Notes: generated from the sequence alone by a model not told the origin. A DNA stretch of 64,000 nt from Sphingobacterium sp. LZ7M1 (GCF_024296865.1 NZ_CP101134.1:124001-188000), one strand, 5' to 3'. Shown: positions 41,224-50,704, numbered from the stretch's first letter. Made by a program: numbers and translations.

Positions 41224-43143
41224 ATGGCAAGATTAAATTTATTAGAGGAAACCCGCTTTGAGAAAGTTCCAGTAACGGTATACCCCTCTCAAGACGAAGC
41301 TTCTGTTAAAGTTGCTGAGCGCATCGCTGCTATCATTAAAGATAAGCATGCAAAAGGGGAAAAGGCAGTTTTAGGTCTAGCGACCGGAGCAACGCCAGTA
41401 AAAGTCTACAAAGAACTTGTGAGAATGCACAAGGAAGAGGGATTAAGCTTCCAAAACGTTGTTACTTTCAACTTGGATGAGTATTACCCGATGCTTCCGA
41501 CTGCAGAACAAAGTTATGTAGCATTCATGAACAAGCATTTGTTCAATCATGTTGATATTCCCAAAGAGAACATCAATATTCCAGATGGAACACTTGCAGA
41601 AGACAAGGTTCAGGCTTTCTGTGAAGGCTATGAACAGAAAATCTCCAGCTTGGGAGGTTTAGATATCCAATTATTGGGTATTGGTCGTACAGGACACATT
41701 GGTTTCAATGAACCAGGGTCTGCGCCAAACTCAGGTACTCGCTTGGTCACCTTAGATGACCTTACAAGAAGAGATGCTTCACGCGACTTCGGTGGTAAGG
41801 AAAATGTACCAACAAAAGCGATTACCATGGGTGTAGGTACGATTTTCAAAGCCAAGGAAATTGTATTGATGGCATGGAACGAGAAGAAAGCTGAAATCGT
41901 GAAGAAAGCGGTTGAAGGGGAAATTTCTTCTGATATTCCTGCGACTTATCTTCAGATGTCTGATCATGTTGAGTTTGTGTTGGATGAAGATGCTGCTTCA
42001 GCCTTGACCCGCTTTAACCTTCCTTGGTTGGCGCATGATGTGGTATGGACAGACAAATTAGTTAAAAAAGCAGTTGTTTGGCTTTCATTGCATTTGGATA
42101 AAGCTATCCTGAAACTTACCGATGATGACTATAACAATAATGGTATGGCTCAATTAATTACTGAGCAAGGTACTGCTTATAGCATCAACATCCGTATTTT
42201 CAATGAATTACAACGTACCATTACAGGTTGGCCAGGTGGTAAACCAGGTGTGGATGATTCTAACCGCCCTGAAAGAGCTGAACCAGCACAAAAGAATGTA
42301 ATCTTATTTTCTCCACACCCTGATGATGATGTGATCTCAATGGGAGGTACTTTCATTCGTTTGGCTGATCAAGGTCATAATGTACATGTGGCTTATCAAA
42401 CTTCTGGTAATACCGCTGTTTGGGACGATGATGTGTTACGTTATTTGGAATTCGTTCAAGACTATGCGGTAGTCGTGGAAGATGATAATGGCGTTACGCG
42501 TAAGATCTATGATGAGGCTCGTGAATTCTTTAAAGTTAAAAAGCCTAATCAAGTAGACCCTGAAATTATCAGAACGATCAAAGGACTTATCCGTAAGGGT
42601 GAAGCTATTGCTGGAGCTCGTTTCGTAGGGCTTCCTGATGAGAATATCCACTTTATGGACCTTCCGTTCTATGATCGCGGTAAATTCTCTAAGGAGATCG
42701 ATTTTGAAGATGATATTCAGCAGACCATGGAATTGCTTCGCCAAGTGAAACCTCAACAGGTTTTTGCTGCCGGTGACTTTGCAGATCCACATGGTACCCA
42801 TAAAGTTTGTTTCGATATTATCCTGGAAGCTTTATTGCGATTGAGAGAAACCGACGAATGGACTAAAGATTGTTGGTTATGGTTATATAGAGGTGCATGG
42901 CACGAATATCCGATCCATGATATCGAAATGGCGGTTCCACTTTCTCCACAAGAGGTGAAACGCAAAAGGTTGGCAATCTTCAAACACCAATCTCAAAAAG
43001 ATCTTCCTGTATTCCCAGGAGATGATCCAAGAGAGTTTTGGGTTCGTGCTGAAGATCGTACTAGCGAAACAGCTGGATTGTACCACCAATTAGGATTAGC
43101 GAACTATGAAGCTATCGAAGCTTTTGTTCGTTGGAAATTCTAA
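41224..43143 (+). CDS. nagB: Glucosamine-6-phosphate deaminase fused to a PIG-L deacetylase-like domain
   Basis: A 639-residue fusion. Residues 1-280 are NagB: KAVLGLATGATPVKVYKELVRM, NLDEYYPM and GIGRTGHIGFNEPGSAP (about 153-168) form the sugar-phosphate site. From about residue 355 a PIG-L/LmbE-like domain follows, with FSPHPDDDVISMGGT (residue 364 region), QTSGNTAVWDDD and GDFADPHGTHKVCFD as metal-binding stretches. NagB converts GlcN6P to Fru6P and ammonia; the second domain may deacetylate a GlcNAc derivative. The fusion is full length with no frame break, and is a known arrangement in Bacteroidota. A strong terminator follows. Confidence 0.93.
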   Translation: MARLNLLEETRFEKVPVTVYPSQDEASVKVAERIAAIIKDKHAKGEKAVLGLATGATPVKVYKELVRMHKEEGLSFQNVVTFNLDEYYPMLPTAEQSYVAFMNKHLFNHVDIPKENINIPDGTLAEDKVQAFCEGYEQKISSLGGLDIQLLGIGRTGHIGFNEPGSAPNSGTRLVTLDDLTRRDASRDFGGKENVPTKAITMGVGTIFKAKEIVLMAWNEKKAEIVKKAVEGEISSDIPATYLQMSDHVEFVLDEDAASALTRFNLPWLAHDVVWTDKLVKKAVVWLSLHLDKAILKLTDDDYNNNGMAQLITEQGTAYSINIRIFNELQRTITGWPGGKPGVDDSNRPERAEPAQKNVILFSPHPDDDVISMGGTFIRLADQGHNVHVAYQTSGNTAVWDDDVLRYLEFVQDYAVVVEDDNGVTRKIYDEAREFFKVKKPNQVDPEIIRTIKGLIRKGEAIAGARFVGLPDENIHFMDLPFYDRGKFSKEIDFEDDIQQTMELLRQVKPQQVFAAGDFADPHGTHKVCFDIILEALLRLRETDEWTKDCWLWLYRGAWHEYPIHDIEMAVPLSPQEVKRKRLAIFKHQSQKDLPVFPGDDPREFWVRAEDRTSETAGLYHQLGLANYEAIEAFVRWKF

Positions 43144-43165
43144 TCTAGGTATAAATAGATATTAG

Positions 43166-43200
43166 ATAAGCTGTCCTCGAAAGGGACAGCTTATTTTTTT
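43166..43200 (+). terminator. Terminator after nagB
   Basis: ATAAGCTGTCC and GGACAGCTTAT form a perfect 11-bp stem with a 7-base loop, followed by a T-run. Confidence 0.92.
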
Positions 43201-43286
43201 GGTAAAAATTTCGGATTGTGAATGTTTTTATCGGATTGTTTATTTTTTTAATGTTACCCCGACATTACTTTTGCAGCACTATTTAG
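43201..43286 (+). promoter_or_regulatory. Promoter of TonB receptor 1 with paired GATTG direct repeats
   Basis: Two copies of TCGGATTGT lie at 43211-43219 and 43231-43239, exactly 20 bases apart. They are followed by TACTTTTGC (43266-43274), a match to the Bacteroidota -7 box, then AGCACTATTTA. A homologous arrangement occurs at 46701-46785 upstream of receptor 2: GGTAAAATTT, paired GATTG repeats and TACATTTGCAGCAGTATTTA. Direct repeats two helical turns apart fit an AraC-type activator dimer. Confidence 0.65.
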
Positions 43287-43306
43287 AATCAGTACAAATA
43301 AATACC

Positions 43307-45724
43307 ATGAAAACATCATATCTACTTGCTCTGCTTGGAGCGACTACGATCTACACTGCCGCCAATGCTCAAACGACTGTAAAAGGGAAAGTTAGTAGCA
43401 ATAACAATGAATCGATCTCCGGACTGAACATCAAAGTCAAGGATAAAGTTACCATGTCTGATGAGAATGGTTACTTTGAACTATATGTTCCTTATAAAGG
43501 TACCTTCAATCTGGAAGTAACTGGCGTTGGGTATGTAAAGGAGTCGGTATTCGTTAATCCAAAGGAAACAAACACAAATCTGGGGACCATCGTAATAAAG
43601 CCAGCTAATCACAACATCCAAGAAGTGGAAGTGACAGGATATAATTCTTTAAATGATAAAGTCCTTAATGTTGGAAAGGCTGGAATCCTAGACCGTGATC
43701 TTCCGCAAGCGGTTCAGATTGTCAATGCGCAAGTGATCGAAGATCAGCAAATCAATAGGTTGAGCGATGCCTTAAAGAATGCCAATGGGGTAGCTATGGG
43801 AGCAAATCGTGGTGGTGTTAATGAGAATTTCTTTGCGCGAGGTTATAGCCTAGGGTCCAATAATATCTTTAAGAACGGTGCACGTACGAACAATGGTGGA
43901 TCCATTGAAGCCAGTACTTTAGAGTCTGTTGAGATCTTAAAAGGGAGTGCTGCTATTCTGTATGGAGGTGTTACTGGAGGGGCAGTAGTAAACTTGGTGA
44001 CCAAAAAGCCCAAATTTGAATATGGTGGAGAGGTATCCATGCGTATGGGGAGTTATAACCAATACAAGCCTATCGTGGATGTGTATGGCCCGATTTCAGA
44101 TAAACTAGCTTTTCGGGTTGTCGGAACAGGAGAATATGCAGAAAATTATAGGGATTATGTTGAAAGCAAGAGATATTATATCAATCCTTCCCTATTATAT
44201 AAGATGTCGGAGAAATCCAGTTTGAACTTTATGTTTGATTACTTGAAATCAGATTATACGCCTGATTTTGGAATAGGTTCAGTGGATGGAAAGATCAATA
44301 AGGAGGTCGGTAGAAATACCTTTATCAATACGCCTTGGGCATTCAATAAAACCAATTCTTCGAATGGACAGATAAATTTTGAGCATGTCTTTTCAGATAA
44401 CTGGAATTTACAGGCCATAGCCAGTTACCAACAATATGGTCGCGATTATTATGGATCTGAACGTATCCAAGCCAAAGCTACAGGAATGGCCGCCCGTGCT
44501 TTAAACAGGACTGAGCAAGATGAACTAAGTTTCAACCAGCAATTGAACGTGAAAGGGAATGTGCAAACGGGAAATATAAAACATCAGATCTTAATTGGAG
44601 CTGATGCAGATCAATCCAATACCAAAAACTATGCTTTCAATATCTATGGGGCGGGATTGGACAATAAGCCAAGTACAGCATACGATAGCATCAATGTTTT
44701 TAATCCCTATACCGCTATGATGCGTTCAGATATGCCAGGTGTTGATTTGAAAACAAGAACTACAACAGATATCAACCGTTATGGAGTCTTTGCACAAGAC
44801 TTGATTTCCTTGACTAAGGAGTTTAAAATCCTTGCTGGGATCCGATATACTTATCAAAAAACCAAGAATGCAGAGGTGTATGACTATGCAACTGGAGAAA
44901 CGACAATAACGCCTAACAAAGGTAAAGATGGCGAAGATATGGGAAGTAAGGTAGATAAAGCATGGTCTCCAAAGTTGGCCTTGATCTATCAACCTATTTC
45001 GACCATGAGCATCTATGCTAGTTATGCGAATAACTTCACTTCAAACTCAGGTTATGATTTAAATTTCCAACCTATGGGACCATCATTGATCGATCAGTAT
45101 GAAGCTGGTGTTAAGAATGATTTCTTCAATGGCAGACTATCGGCAAACCTGACCTGGTACAGAATTCAGAACAATAAGTTTGCACAGACCATCATTGAAG
45201 CTGACGGAACGGTAAAAGATCCTAACATGAAAGAATTTACCGGAAAGACTGCCTCTGATGGTGTTGAGTTAGATTTGACCGGTAAAATTGCCGAAGGCCT
45301 GAACGTTATGGCCGGATATAGTTACAACTTTATGCGTTATTTGGAAACCAATGAAAACGGAAATGTAGAAGGGGTTCGCTTGGTAGGAACAACAGCGCAT
45401 TCTGCGAATGGAACTGTATTCTATACCCTTCAAAATGGAAGTTTAAAAGGGTTGAAACTAGGATTCTCGACATTCTATACAGGTAAGAGAAATGCAGGTT
45501 GGAACAACAGCAAAGTAAATGAGAAAGAAGGTGTAAACAGACTGATCGCAGTGGATCCATTTACGACATTTGATTTCTCAGCTGGATATACCTATAAAAA
45601 CTGGAGCATCTTAGGAAAGGTTAGCAATATCGGAAATGCCTTTAACTATTACGTGCATGAGAACTATAGTGTAAACCCGATTCCACCAAGAAGTTTTACC
45701 GGTACATTGAGTTATAAATTTTAA
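43307..45724 (+). CDS. TonB-dependent siderophore receptor 1
   Basis: An 805-residue outer-membrane receptor. The ATG at 43307 gives a signal peptide (MKTSYLLALLGATTIYTAANA); the longer ORF from 43199 overlaps the promoter and is rejected. The carboxypeptidase-regulatory-like domain covers about 20-110 (TTVKGKVSSNNNESISGLNIKV). The plug starts at about 128 (LPQAVQIVNAQVIEDQQINRLSDALKNANGV, FFARGYSLGSNNIFKNGAR) and is the pattern of TonB-siderophore receptors. The barrel ends RSFTGTLSYKF. Together with the AraC, DUF4374 and PepSY genes downstream it suggests iron-siderophore uptake. The ligand is unknown. Confidence 0.92.
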   Translation: MKTSYLLALLGATTIYTAANAQTTVKGKVSSNNNESISGLNIKVKDKVTMSDENGYFELYVPYKGTFNLEVTGVGYVKESVFVNPKETNTNLGTIVIKPANHNIQEVEVTGYNSLNDKVLNVGKAGILDRDLPQAVQIVNAQVIEDQQINRLSDALKNANGVAMGANRGGVNENFFARGYSLGSNNIFKNGARTNNGGSIEASTLESVEILKGSAAILYGGVTGGAVVNLVTKKPKFEYGGEVSMRMGSYNQYKPIVDVYGPISDKLAFRVVGTGEYAENYRDYVESKRYYINPSLLYKMSEKSSLNFMFDYLKSDYTPDFGIGSVDGKINKEVGRNTFINTPWAFNKTNSSNGQINFEHVFSDNWNLQAIASYQQYGRDYYGSERIQAKATGMAARALNRTEQDELSFNQQLNVKGNVQTGNIKHQILIGADADQSNTKNYAFNIYGAGLDNKPSTAYDSINVFNPYTAMMRSDMPGVDLKTRTTTDINRYGVFAQDLISLTKEFKILAGIRYTYQKTKNAEVYDYATGETTITPNKGKDGEDMGSKVDKAWSPKLALIYQPISTMSIYASYANNFTSNSGYDLNFQPMGPSLIDQYEAGVKNDFFNGRLSANLTWYRIQNNKFAQTIIEADGTVKDPNMKEFTGKTASDGVELDLTGKIAEGLNVMAGYSYNFMRYLETNENGNVEGVRLVGTTAHSANGTVFYTLQNGSLKGLKLGFSTFYTGKRNAGWNNSKVNEKEGVNRLIAVDPFTTFDFSAGYTYKNWSILGKVSNIGNAFNYYVHENYSVNPIPPRSFTGTLSYKF

Positions 45725-45742
45725 CCAATATCTATAAAGAGT

Positions 45743-45778
45743 AAAGCTGTTTACAATGAAGTAAACAGCTTTTTTTTT
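45743..45778 (+). terminator. Terminator after TonB receptor 1
   Basis: AAAGCTGTTTAC and GTAAACAGCTTT form a perfect 12-bp stem with a 6-base loop, followed by a run of T. Confidence 0.92.
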
Positions 45779-45800
45779 AATAAAATAGATGGAGTAATTC

Positions 45801-46745
45801 TTAGAAAATAGGTAAGTTGCTCAACAACTCAGGGATGGCCTGTACGCCTTCATGAGCCACTAAGAAAGTGTATCGAAGTGAGTTGGGGATAATTCCAAAA
45901 TACTTTTTAAAGGCGGTGGTGAAATGGGTGGAATGCTTATAGCCTGTCATCCTTGCCACATCAGAAATACGGTATTTGCCCATCAGGATCAGCTTTTTCG
46001 CATGCTCCATTTTCATTTCAGTAATATAGTTCATGATGGTCTTTCCATAGAACTGCTTGAAATGTTTCTTTAGGTATTGCTCATTGGTGCCCACTGATTT
46101 TGCCAATTCTGAAATGGTATGGTTTTTTGAAAGATCTTCATCAATTAGCTTTTTAGCCATTTGGATCTTTTCATAATGATTCTTATTGGCAATGATTTCC
46201 TTGTTTTCATTTTCCACAAAGAGGCTCTCCACCTGATGGATAATGACTTCCAGCAAAAGGGACTGGATCTTTAATTGATTGATATAGGAATCAGCTTCGT
46301 ACAGCTCGAAAATTTGTTGCAAAGCAAGAGCAATCCTGCCGTCCGCTTTAGTTAGCAATCCATGTTGAAACCGTTCTTGGTCTGCAATGTACTTGTCATG
46401 GAAGACTAAGAGCTTATCACTGGGGATTAACATCAGAAGGATGCGGTTGTCTAGACAGATGCTCTTCAAATCAAATAGGTCACCTTTATTCATGTGGATC
46501 AACATGTTGTCGCCCGCTTGTAAAAGGTAATTGTCCTGCTGGATCTGAATGGAACAATTTGCAGAATCTTCTAGTAGCAATAGATTTAAATAACCATCAA
46601 TAGGAGAAGTGAAACTGAATTTTTGCCTGCCTTTGAGTACCGTAAAATACATTAAAGTGCCTAATTCCAACATATTGGTAGAAATACCATTGGTTGTTTC
46701 AGGTAAAATTTCCGATTGCGTAGTATTTTTTTCTGATTGCGTCAT
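45801..46745 (-). CDS. AraC-family regulator of the two-receptor locus
   Basis: A regulator of up to 314 residues. An N-terminal sensing part (FSFTSPIDGYLNLLLLEDSANCSIQIQQDNYLLQAGDNMLIHM) is followed by the AraC DNA-binding domain (NHTISELAKSVGTNEQYLKKHFKQFYGKTIMNYI and YRISDVARMTGYKHSTHFTTAFKKYFGIIPNSLR). The first 12 residues contain a TQSE duplication encoded by the operator direct repeats, so the true start may be Met25 at 46673. It lies between the two receptor genes and is divergent from the second, which fits an iron- or siderophore-responsive regulator of both. Confidence 0.88.
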   Translation of the reverse strand: MTQSEKNTTQSEILPETTNGISTNMLELGTLMYFTVLKGRQKFSFTSPIDGYLNLLLLEDSANCSIQIQQDNYLLQAGDNMLIHMNKGDLFDLKSICLDNRILLMLIPSDKLLVFHDKYIADQERFQHGLLTKADGRIALALQQIFELYEADSYINQLKIQSLLLEVIIHQVESLFVENENKEIIANKNHYEKIQMAKKLIDEDLSKNHTISELAKSVGTNEQYLKKHFKQFYGKTIMNYITEMKMEHAKKLILMGKYRISDVARMTGYKHSTHFTTAFKKYFGIIPNSLRYTFLVAHEGVQAIPELLSNLPIF

Positions 46746-46785
46746 TTTGCTATTTAGAATAATTCTACATTTGCAGCAGTATTTA
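46701..46785 (+). promoter_or_regulatory. Promoter of TonB receptor 2 with paired GATTG direct repeats
   Basis: TTCCGATTGCG (46710-46720) and TTCTGATTGCG (46731-46741) are direct repeats with a period of 21 bases. TACATTTGC (46766-46774) is the -7 box, followed by AGCAGTATTTA. The block repeats the order and spacing found at 43201-43286; in both, the first GATTG lies 52 bases upstream of the -7 box. It overlaps the annotated 5' end of the AraC gene. Confidence 0.65.
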
Positions 46786-46834
46786 TTTAGACTTGTTCTA
46801 AAGAAAGTCGAAGTTACTGTATTAATCTGGAATA

Positions 46835-49258
46835 ATGAAACAATTTTACCTCACCATATTATTTTTATTTACCTGTATTATTGTATTTGCCCAAAATTCA
46901 ACAATAACCGGTAAAGTTCATTTGGTAGATGGGACGCCTGTTTCAAAAGCTACAGTGCGAATTGAGGGCACTCCAATTGCAAGCATTTCCGATGATGAAG
47001 GTTTGTATACATTGGAGCAAGTTCCTTATGGAAAACAGACCATCTTAGTGACCTCCATTGAGATTAAATCGAAGAGACTTCCTATTGATGTCAATAAGGC
47101 CAACTATGATTTACATATCCATATTGACCCAAGAGGAGAAATCAGTCTTGATGAGGTGCGGGTACAAGGGAATTCCGTAAAAAGAGAAATTGAGACCAAG
47201 GGGTTTGCTGTCAATGTGATCGAAACGAAAGAAGCTTCCACAAGAAATATTCAAACTAATGAACTCTTGGACCGTACTGTAGGAGTAAGGGTCCGTCAAA
47301 GTGGAGGTCTAGGTTCGGAGGTACAATATAACTTAAATGGGATGACTGGTCGATCGGTCGGGATATTCATTGATGGGATAGAAATTTCGACCTATGGTTC
47401 CTCATTTAACTTAAATAATATACCTCCTTCGATGATTGATCGCATCGAGGTATATAAAGGGGTTCTTCCTGCTCATTTAACAGGGGACTTGCTTGGAGGA
47501 GCAATCAATATTGTTCTTAAAAAAGGTACTTCGAGCAATAACTTATCTGCCTCTGTTTCTTATGGCTCATTCAATACTACCCAATCAGATATTTCTGGCC
47601 TTTATAGAAACGCGAAAACAGGTTTTACCACTAGGGTTTCAGGAAGTTTCTTGAATTCAGACAACGATTATGAAATCTGGGGTAAATTCTCCAAATATAT
47701 AGAACCCAATGGCGTTGTACGTCGTAACTATAGGACCAAACGATTCTTTGATGGCTATAGAGCATTATCTGGAAGATTTGAGTTTGGATTTACTGATGTA
47801 AAATGGGCGGATGCTTTCTTTTTAGGATATAATATCTCTGATTCTCATAAAGAGATTCAGCATGGCCAGACCATGGGGACTCCTTATATGGGCAGAACCT
47901 CTGATGCCACGGCTAATGTGTTGAGTTTGACTTATAATAAGAAGAACTTATTTGTGCCAGGCCTATCCTTGAATACCAATGCTGTCCATAGTTTTAGGAG
48001 CACCAATATCCTCGATACTATTCCTTGGGCCTACAATTGGGACGGACAGATCCGCCTTGATTTAAATGGTGATCCTATTCGTCGACTGGATGGAGCACAG
48101 CAGGGGAAACCTGCGATGACGGATATTGATCGTCAGGTAACCAATATCAGGACGAACTTGAGTTATGATATTCTTTCTGGACATAGATTCTCCGTGAACC
48201 ATGTTTTTTATACCGTAGATAGAAAAGACAAAAACTTGTTGATAAAAGATGGTAATACCGGCATCAACAGTTCGAATGATCTTGCAAAGAATGTCGTGTC
48301 GTTCAATTATGAAGCTCAAACGTTCCATAATAAGTTGACAACAAATCTGTTCTACAAGATTTATCAACAATCTATTGCTAGCCATTCTTATACAGGGGTA
48401 ATTGAAAACGGGCAGACGAAGATCGTTGAGAATGTCAGCAAGGACAACCGTGTAAATTATGGTTATGGTCTTGCGGCATCTTATAAATTGTTCAATCGAT
48501 TGGTACTTCTGGCCTCAGGAGAACGTGCGGTAAGAATGCCGGTTGATATGGAAACTTTTGGAAGTCCGGAAGATAATGTTCTGGCCAATCCGGGGATCTC
48601 ACCCGAAATCAGCGACAACTATAATGCGGGGTTTAGGTTAGGGACTTATGATTTCGGTGATCATAGATTTTCGGTTGGAACCAATGTTTTTTGGAGGAAC
48701 ACGAAAGACAGGATCATGCCGAGAGCTAATGAAATGATCAACAGCCAAGAAATTGAACTTACCCAATATGTCAATTTGGGGCTTTCTCAGTCCGTGGGCT
48801 TTGAAGGTGAACTGACCTATGCCCATAAGGACAAGCTTACGTTATTGTTCAATTTTTCCAAATTCAATTCCTTGTTTAAGCAAGAGTTTGATCCTACTTC
48901 AGGTCAACCGATGACCTATTACAACAAACAGATTCCTAATGAGCCTTTCTATACCATGAATGGAAATGTTCATTATAGATTAGATAATATCATTCAAAAA
49001 TCCTCTCAGTTAAACCTGTTCTACAATATTGGTTATGTGGCGCCTTTCAGCACAGTATGGCCAGATTCTGATTGGTTTATTACACCGGCACAGTACGCAC
49101 AGAATTTGGGTATGAGCTATGTTTTTCCTAACAAGAAACTCATTCTGGCACTGGATGTCAAGAACGTATTCAATGCTGAACTTTATGATAATTTCGGCGT
49201 TCAGAAGCCTGGTAGGGGATTTTATTTGAAACTGAACTACTCAATTAACAATATATAA
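46835..49258 (+). CDS. TonB-dependent receptor 2
   Basis: An 807-residue outer-membrane receptor with signal peptide MKQFYLTILFLFTCIIVFAQ, a regulatory-like domain (about 21-105: TITGKVHLVDGTPVSKATVRI), and a plug with ETKEASTRNIQTNELLDRTVGVRVRQSGGLGSEV and GRSVGIFIDGIEISTYGSSFNLNNIPPSMIDRIEVYKGVLPA, a standard TonB receptor order. The barrel ends PGRGFYLKLNYSINNI. It is divergent from the AraC gene and leads a probable unit with the DUF4374 and PepSY genes, whose starts follow after 21 and 78 bases. It differs in the plug from receptor 1, so the ligands may differ. Confidence 0.92.
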   Translation: MKQFYLTILFLFTCIIVFAQNSTITGKVHLVDGTPVSKATVRIEGTPIASISDDEGLYTLEQVPYGKQTILVTSIEIKSKRLPIDVNKANYDLHIHIDPRGEISLDEVRVQGNSVKREIETKGFAVNVIETKEASTRNIQTNELLDRTVGVRVRQSGGLGSEVQYNLNGMTGRSVGIFIDGIEISTYGSSFNLNNIPPSMIDRIEVYKGVLPAHLTGDLLGGAINIVLKKGTSSNNLSASVSYGSFNTTQSDISGLYRNAKTGFTTRVSGSFLNSDNDYEIWGKFSKYIEPNGVVRRNYRTKRFFDGYRALSGRFEFGFTDVKWADAFFLGYNISDSHKEIQHGQTMGTPYMGRTSDATANVLSLTYNKKNLFVPGLSLNTNAVHSFRSTNILDTIPWAYNWDGQIRLDLNGDPIRRLDGAQQGKPAMTDIDRQVTNIRTNLSYDILSGHRFSVNHVFYTVDRKDKNLLIKDGNTGINSSNDLAKNVVSFNYEAQTFHNKLTTNLFYKIYQQSIASHSYTGVIENGQTKIVENVSKDNRVNYGYGLAASYKLFNRLVLLASGERAVRMPVDMETFGSPEDNVLANPGISPEISDNYNAGFRLGTYDFGDHRFSVGTNVFWRNTKDRIMPRANEMINSQEIELTQYVNLGLSQSVGFEGELTYAHKDKLTLLFNFSKFNSLFKQEFDPTSGQPMTYYNKQIPNEPFYTMNGNVHYRLDNIIQKSSQLNLFYNIGYVAPFSTVWPDSDWFITPAQYAQNLGMSYVFPNKKLILALDVKNVFNAELYDNFGVQKPGRGFYLKLNYSINNI

Positions 49259-49279
49259 TTACTCTTAATAATTAATAAC

Positions 49280-50626
49280 ATGAAAACGAATCTATTAAAG
49301 TATGCAATACTTGCCACTGGTTTGATATTTAGCAGTTGTTCAAAAGACGGAGAAGGTCCGAAAGAAGTAACTGAAGACGATATACGTTGGATCACTGTTT
49401 CAGGTGCGTTGATGGATGAGGAGCCAGGTGATGGTAATGCCGGAACTATGGTATTCAGTATGAAGCCTGAGGAAGCAAAAAGTCCAGCATTTTCAGTCGA
49501 TGTATTTGCGAATGGTCAGCACGTGAAATCTTCAAGAACAGCGCGTCTGCAAGCATCAGCTGATGGAAAGTATTTATATAATATCCAATATACAGGTGAT
49601 GATGGCGGTAATTTCAACAAATTCAGGGTTCGTGGTGGAAAGAACTTTACCCCGGAAGGCCCTGAAGTAGAGACAGCTACATATGTAAGTACAGCTCCAC
49701 GTTGGTTGAAAGCAGCAGAAGGGGTTGGTATTGCAGTTAGAGCAGCAGCAAATGATGCAGTTTATACAGGTCAAGCGCCAAACTTTGTATACCAAGAAAG
49801 AACAGCAAAAACGGATGTTATTTCATTGGATTTAAATGATCCCAAGATTACAAAAACCACCAAATTCGACTTGAAATTAACTGCTGAAGAAGTTGCAGCT
49901 GGTTATTATGTAAGCCGTATCGATGTTCCTGTAATCAATAAAGCTGGGAATAAAGTATTTATTGGAGCAGCAGTTTCAAAACACAATACTTCAAAATTCA
50001 CCCTTGGAACTGATGGAAAACCTACTTGGGAAAATGATAGAAATGGTTTGAAAAGCTGGGCTAAAACTTTGGTGTTAGACTACCCTTCTTTAACAAATCC
50101 TAAAATCCTTACTTCTAACAAAACAAGAGGTAATACCAATGGATACCGTAGTACTCTTCAGTATGTAGGTACAGATGGTCATGTTTACCAAGCTACCTCA
50201 GGCGAAGCAGTAGGCGGTGGTGGTTCTAAGATCTTACGAATCGATGGTACAAGCAATGAATATGATGCTTCATACGCATTTAGTTTAGATCAGGCTTTAG
50301 GGGTTAAAGATTCATACATCGAAACATGGAAATATGTAGGTGATGGAATAGGATACGTTGTGTACAATGTAGCTGGTAAGGGTGGATATATTGCGTGGGT
50401 AGATCTAAAAAATAATACCGCTAGAAAATATAACATTCCAAACCAAGACGAATTGAATTTCCGTCAGATCCAAAATATTGCATTGGAAGGGGATGATGTA
50501 TTTATAGCTATCGCACCAGTGGGTAAAGATGGAAACATCTATGTGTTCAACAGAAAATCTGGAGAGATGTCAGTAGGGGCAAAACTTGTGAATAAAACGG
50601 GTAACCAGTATATCGGAATTTATTAA
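49280..50626 (+). CDS. DUF4374 lipoprotein
   Basis: A 448-residue lipoprotein (lipobox SSC, Cys20) with the DUF4374 layout: ITVSGALMDEEPGDGNAGTMVFSM near the start, then ADGKYLYNIQYTGDDGG, and the end GNIYVFNRKSGEMSVGAKLV. The fold is probably a beta-propeller. In Bacteroidota this family is usually encoded next to TonB receptors and PepSY proteins for siderophore or heme uptake, which is the context here. It is likely a surface accessory of receptor 2, starting 21 bases after it. Confidence 0.85.
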   Translation: MKTNLLKYAILATGLIFSSCSKDGEGPKEVTEDDIRWITVSGALMDEEPGDGNAGTMVFSMKPEEAKSPAFSVDVFANGQHVKSSRTARLQASADGKYLYNIQYTGDDGGNFNKFRVRGGKNFTPEGPEVETATYVSTAPRWLKAAEGVGIAVRAAANDAVYTGQAPNFVYQERTAKTDVISLDLNDPKITKTTKFDLKLTAEEVAAGYYVSRIDVPVINKAGNKVFIGAAVSKHNTSKFTLGTDGKPTWENDRNGLKSWAKTLVLDYPSLTNPKILTSNKTRGNTNGYRSTLQYVGTDGHVYQATSGEAVGGGGSKILRIDGTSNEYDASYAFSLDQALGVKDSYIETWKYVGDGIGYVVYNVAGKGGYIAWVDLKNNTARKYNIPNQDELNFRQIQNIALEGDDVFIAIAPVGKDGNIYVFNRKSGEMSVGAKLVNKTGNQYIGIY

Positions 50627-50645
50627 GATATCAACAAAATATTAT

Positions 50646-50680
50646 ATCAGGTGTGCAGAATCTTGCTCACCTGATTTTTT
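50646..50680 (+). terminator. Hairpin between DUF4374 and PepSY genes
   Basis: ATCAGGTG and CACCTGAT form an 8-bp stem with inner GC pairs and a following T-run. It lies inside the probable operon, so it may act as a partial terminator that lowers expression of the PepSY gene. Confidence 0.7.
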
Positions 50681-50704
50681 CATTACAGTAGTATAAAGAG
50701 AAAA

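Noticed and set aside
43199-43306. N-terminal extension of TonB receptor 1
   Set aside because: The added 36 residues run through the direct repeats and the -7 box; the ATG at 43307 starts a signal peptide.
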